The translations under genes were made by a program, and so were the position numbers. From the NCBI GenBank assembly GCA_963969595.1, contig OZ018409.1, forward strand, positions 16,958,975-17,022,974: DNA of 64,000 nucleotides, in the 5' to 3' direction. The notes under the pieces were generated by a model that was not told where the DNA came from, did no database searches, and saw nothing but the letters and a program-made list of their open reading frames with translations. Shown here piece after piece: positions 63,326-64,000 of the stretch. How positions within the stretch are numbered: position 1 is the first letter of the stretch; each line of letters starts with the position of its first letter. The stretch is from Neckera pumila (Eukaryota > Streptophyta > Bryopsida > Hypnales > Neckeraceae).

Positions 63326-64000
63326 TTAACCCCTAAAGTTCCAAGGCCATTTTTCTGTAAAAATGATTCAAAACTACCAGTTCTGTTGCGTTCATCTAAT
63401 AAAAGAAAAAAAATATAGTGACTTACAACTTGGATCCTTTTGTTCTTTGGACCAATGGATGTGTGGTCTCACCAACTTTTTAATCTTTTTAGAATCTAAT
63501 CGTAGGATCTTGTACTTAACTTATCTCATATCACGTGGTAAAAATTTCATAAAGTTTGACTGTATAGCTTAGAAGATATCATTATCCAAAGTTGGAAAAA
63601 TTTGATTTTTCCAACACTGACTTGCAATTTTAGATGACTTTGACCGTCATTTGTAAAAAAAAATTGCATTACAATCTTTTATTTTATTTTATTTTATGTT
63701 GAATAATTGAAGTGAGAATCTAAGAAAAAAAATCCCAAAAAAGTACACTTGATTTTCATTCTTTAAAAAATAATTTAAGATAGAAGTAGGTCCAAGGTTG
63801 AAAGAAAATCTAAATTGTCAATAGCTCAAAGATGAAATAAAACACTATAAGGCCAACGGTGAGATTGTTTTAGTAGTCAAACTTAGCCTTGTCAAACAAT
63901 TTTTTTTGAAAAATTGTGGAAATTGCATTAAAAAATGAATCCTATTTTTTCAAGAAGATGCTCTAATTGCCCAAGAAATAAGGTTGTCCATAACTTTCAC
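63326..64000. mobile_element. piggyBac-like TTAA element, cut by the window end
   Basis: Begins TTAACCCCTAAAGTTCC and follows the family internal order ('caaaactaccagttctgttgc', 'tcgtaggatcttgtac', 'caacggtgagattgtt', 'ttgtccataactttc'). The right end lies beyond 64000. Confidence 0.7.

Overview
This window looks like nuclear DNA of a streptophyte, most likely a land plant outside the seed plants (bryophyte or other spore-bearing lineage), though I cannot name the species. The evidence is one long intron-rich gene whose product aligns end to end with the plant PIR/PIROGI/SRA1 subunit of the WAVE/SCAR complex, GT-AG introns plus one apparent minor-spliceosome intron, telo-box motifs, and large AT-rich intergenic tracts full of small DNA transposons. 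No tRNA, rRNA, CRISPR array or bacterial-type operon was seen.

Layout. 1-5.2 kb is AT-rich intergenic DNA. 5.2-17.9 kb, minus strand, is the PIR gene: 31 coding exons reconstructed with consistent phases, 3900 nt, 1299 residues. 17.9-18.6 kb is its GC-rich leader and promoter side. 18.6-35.3 kb is repeat-rich and gene-free. It holds several copies of a roughly 0.93 kb element family whose ends are TTAA-CCCC...GGGG-TTAA (piggyBac-like), a Tourist-like MITE with a TAA duplication, fold-back elements and microsatellites. 35.4-57.3 kb carries two large, intron-free, outward-facing transposon-type reading frames: a DUF7869-like, RNase-H-fold transposase-like protein on the minus strand (36.0-39.2 kb), and on the plus strand (52.2-56.6 kb) a protein that looks like a ParB/DGQH-like domain followed by a degenerate permuted DNA methyltransferase domain. 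Related sequence tags lie in inverted orientation just outside the two frames. They may therefore be the two ends of one giant element of about 22 kb. Each frame is intact except for in-frame stops (two in the left, three in the right), all of which could come from single C-to-T changes. The middle (44.2-47.5 kb) is a GC-richer, promoter-like, internally duplicated stretch without a convincing gene.

57.3-64 kb holds a small unrecognised three-exon gene on the minus strand (59.7-60.4 kb), a CTG-rich stretch, an eight-unit minisatellite, a pogo/Emigrant-like MITE and the start of another TTAA element cut by the window edge.

The PIR gene is ordinary host housekeeping: it relays Rac/ROP GTPase signals to ARP2/3-driven actin assembly. 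The rest of the window is mainly mobile-element biology. The points most worth a second look are the paired ParB-methyltransferase-like and DUF7869-like frames, the piggyBac-like MITE family with an apparent empty-site paralogue inside the window, and the AT-AC intron in PIR.
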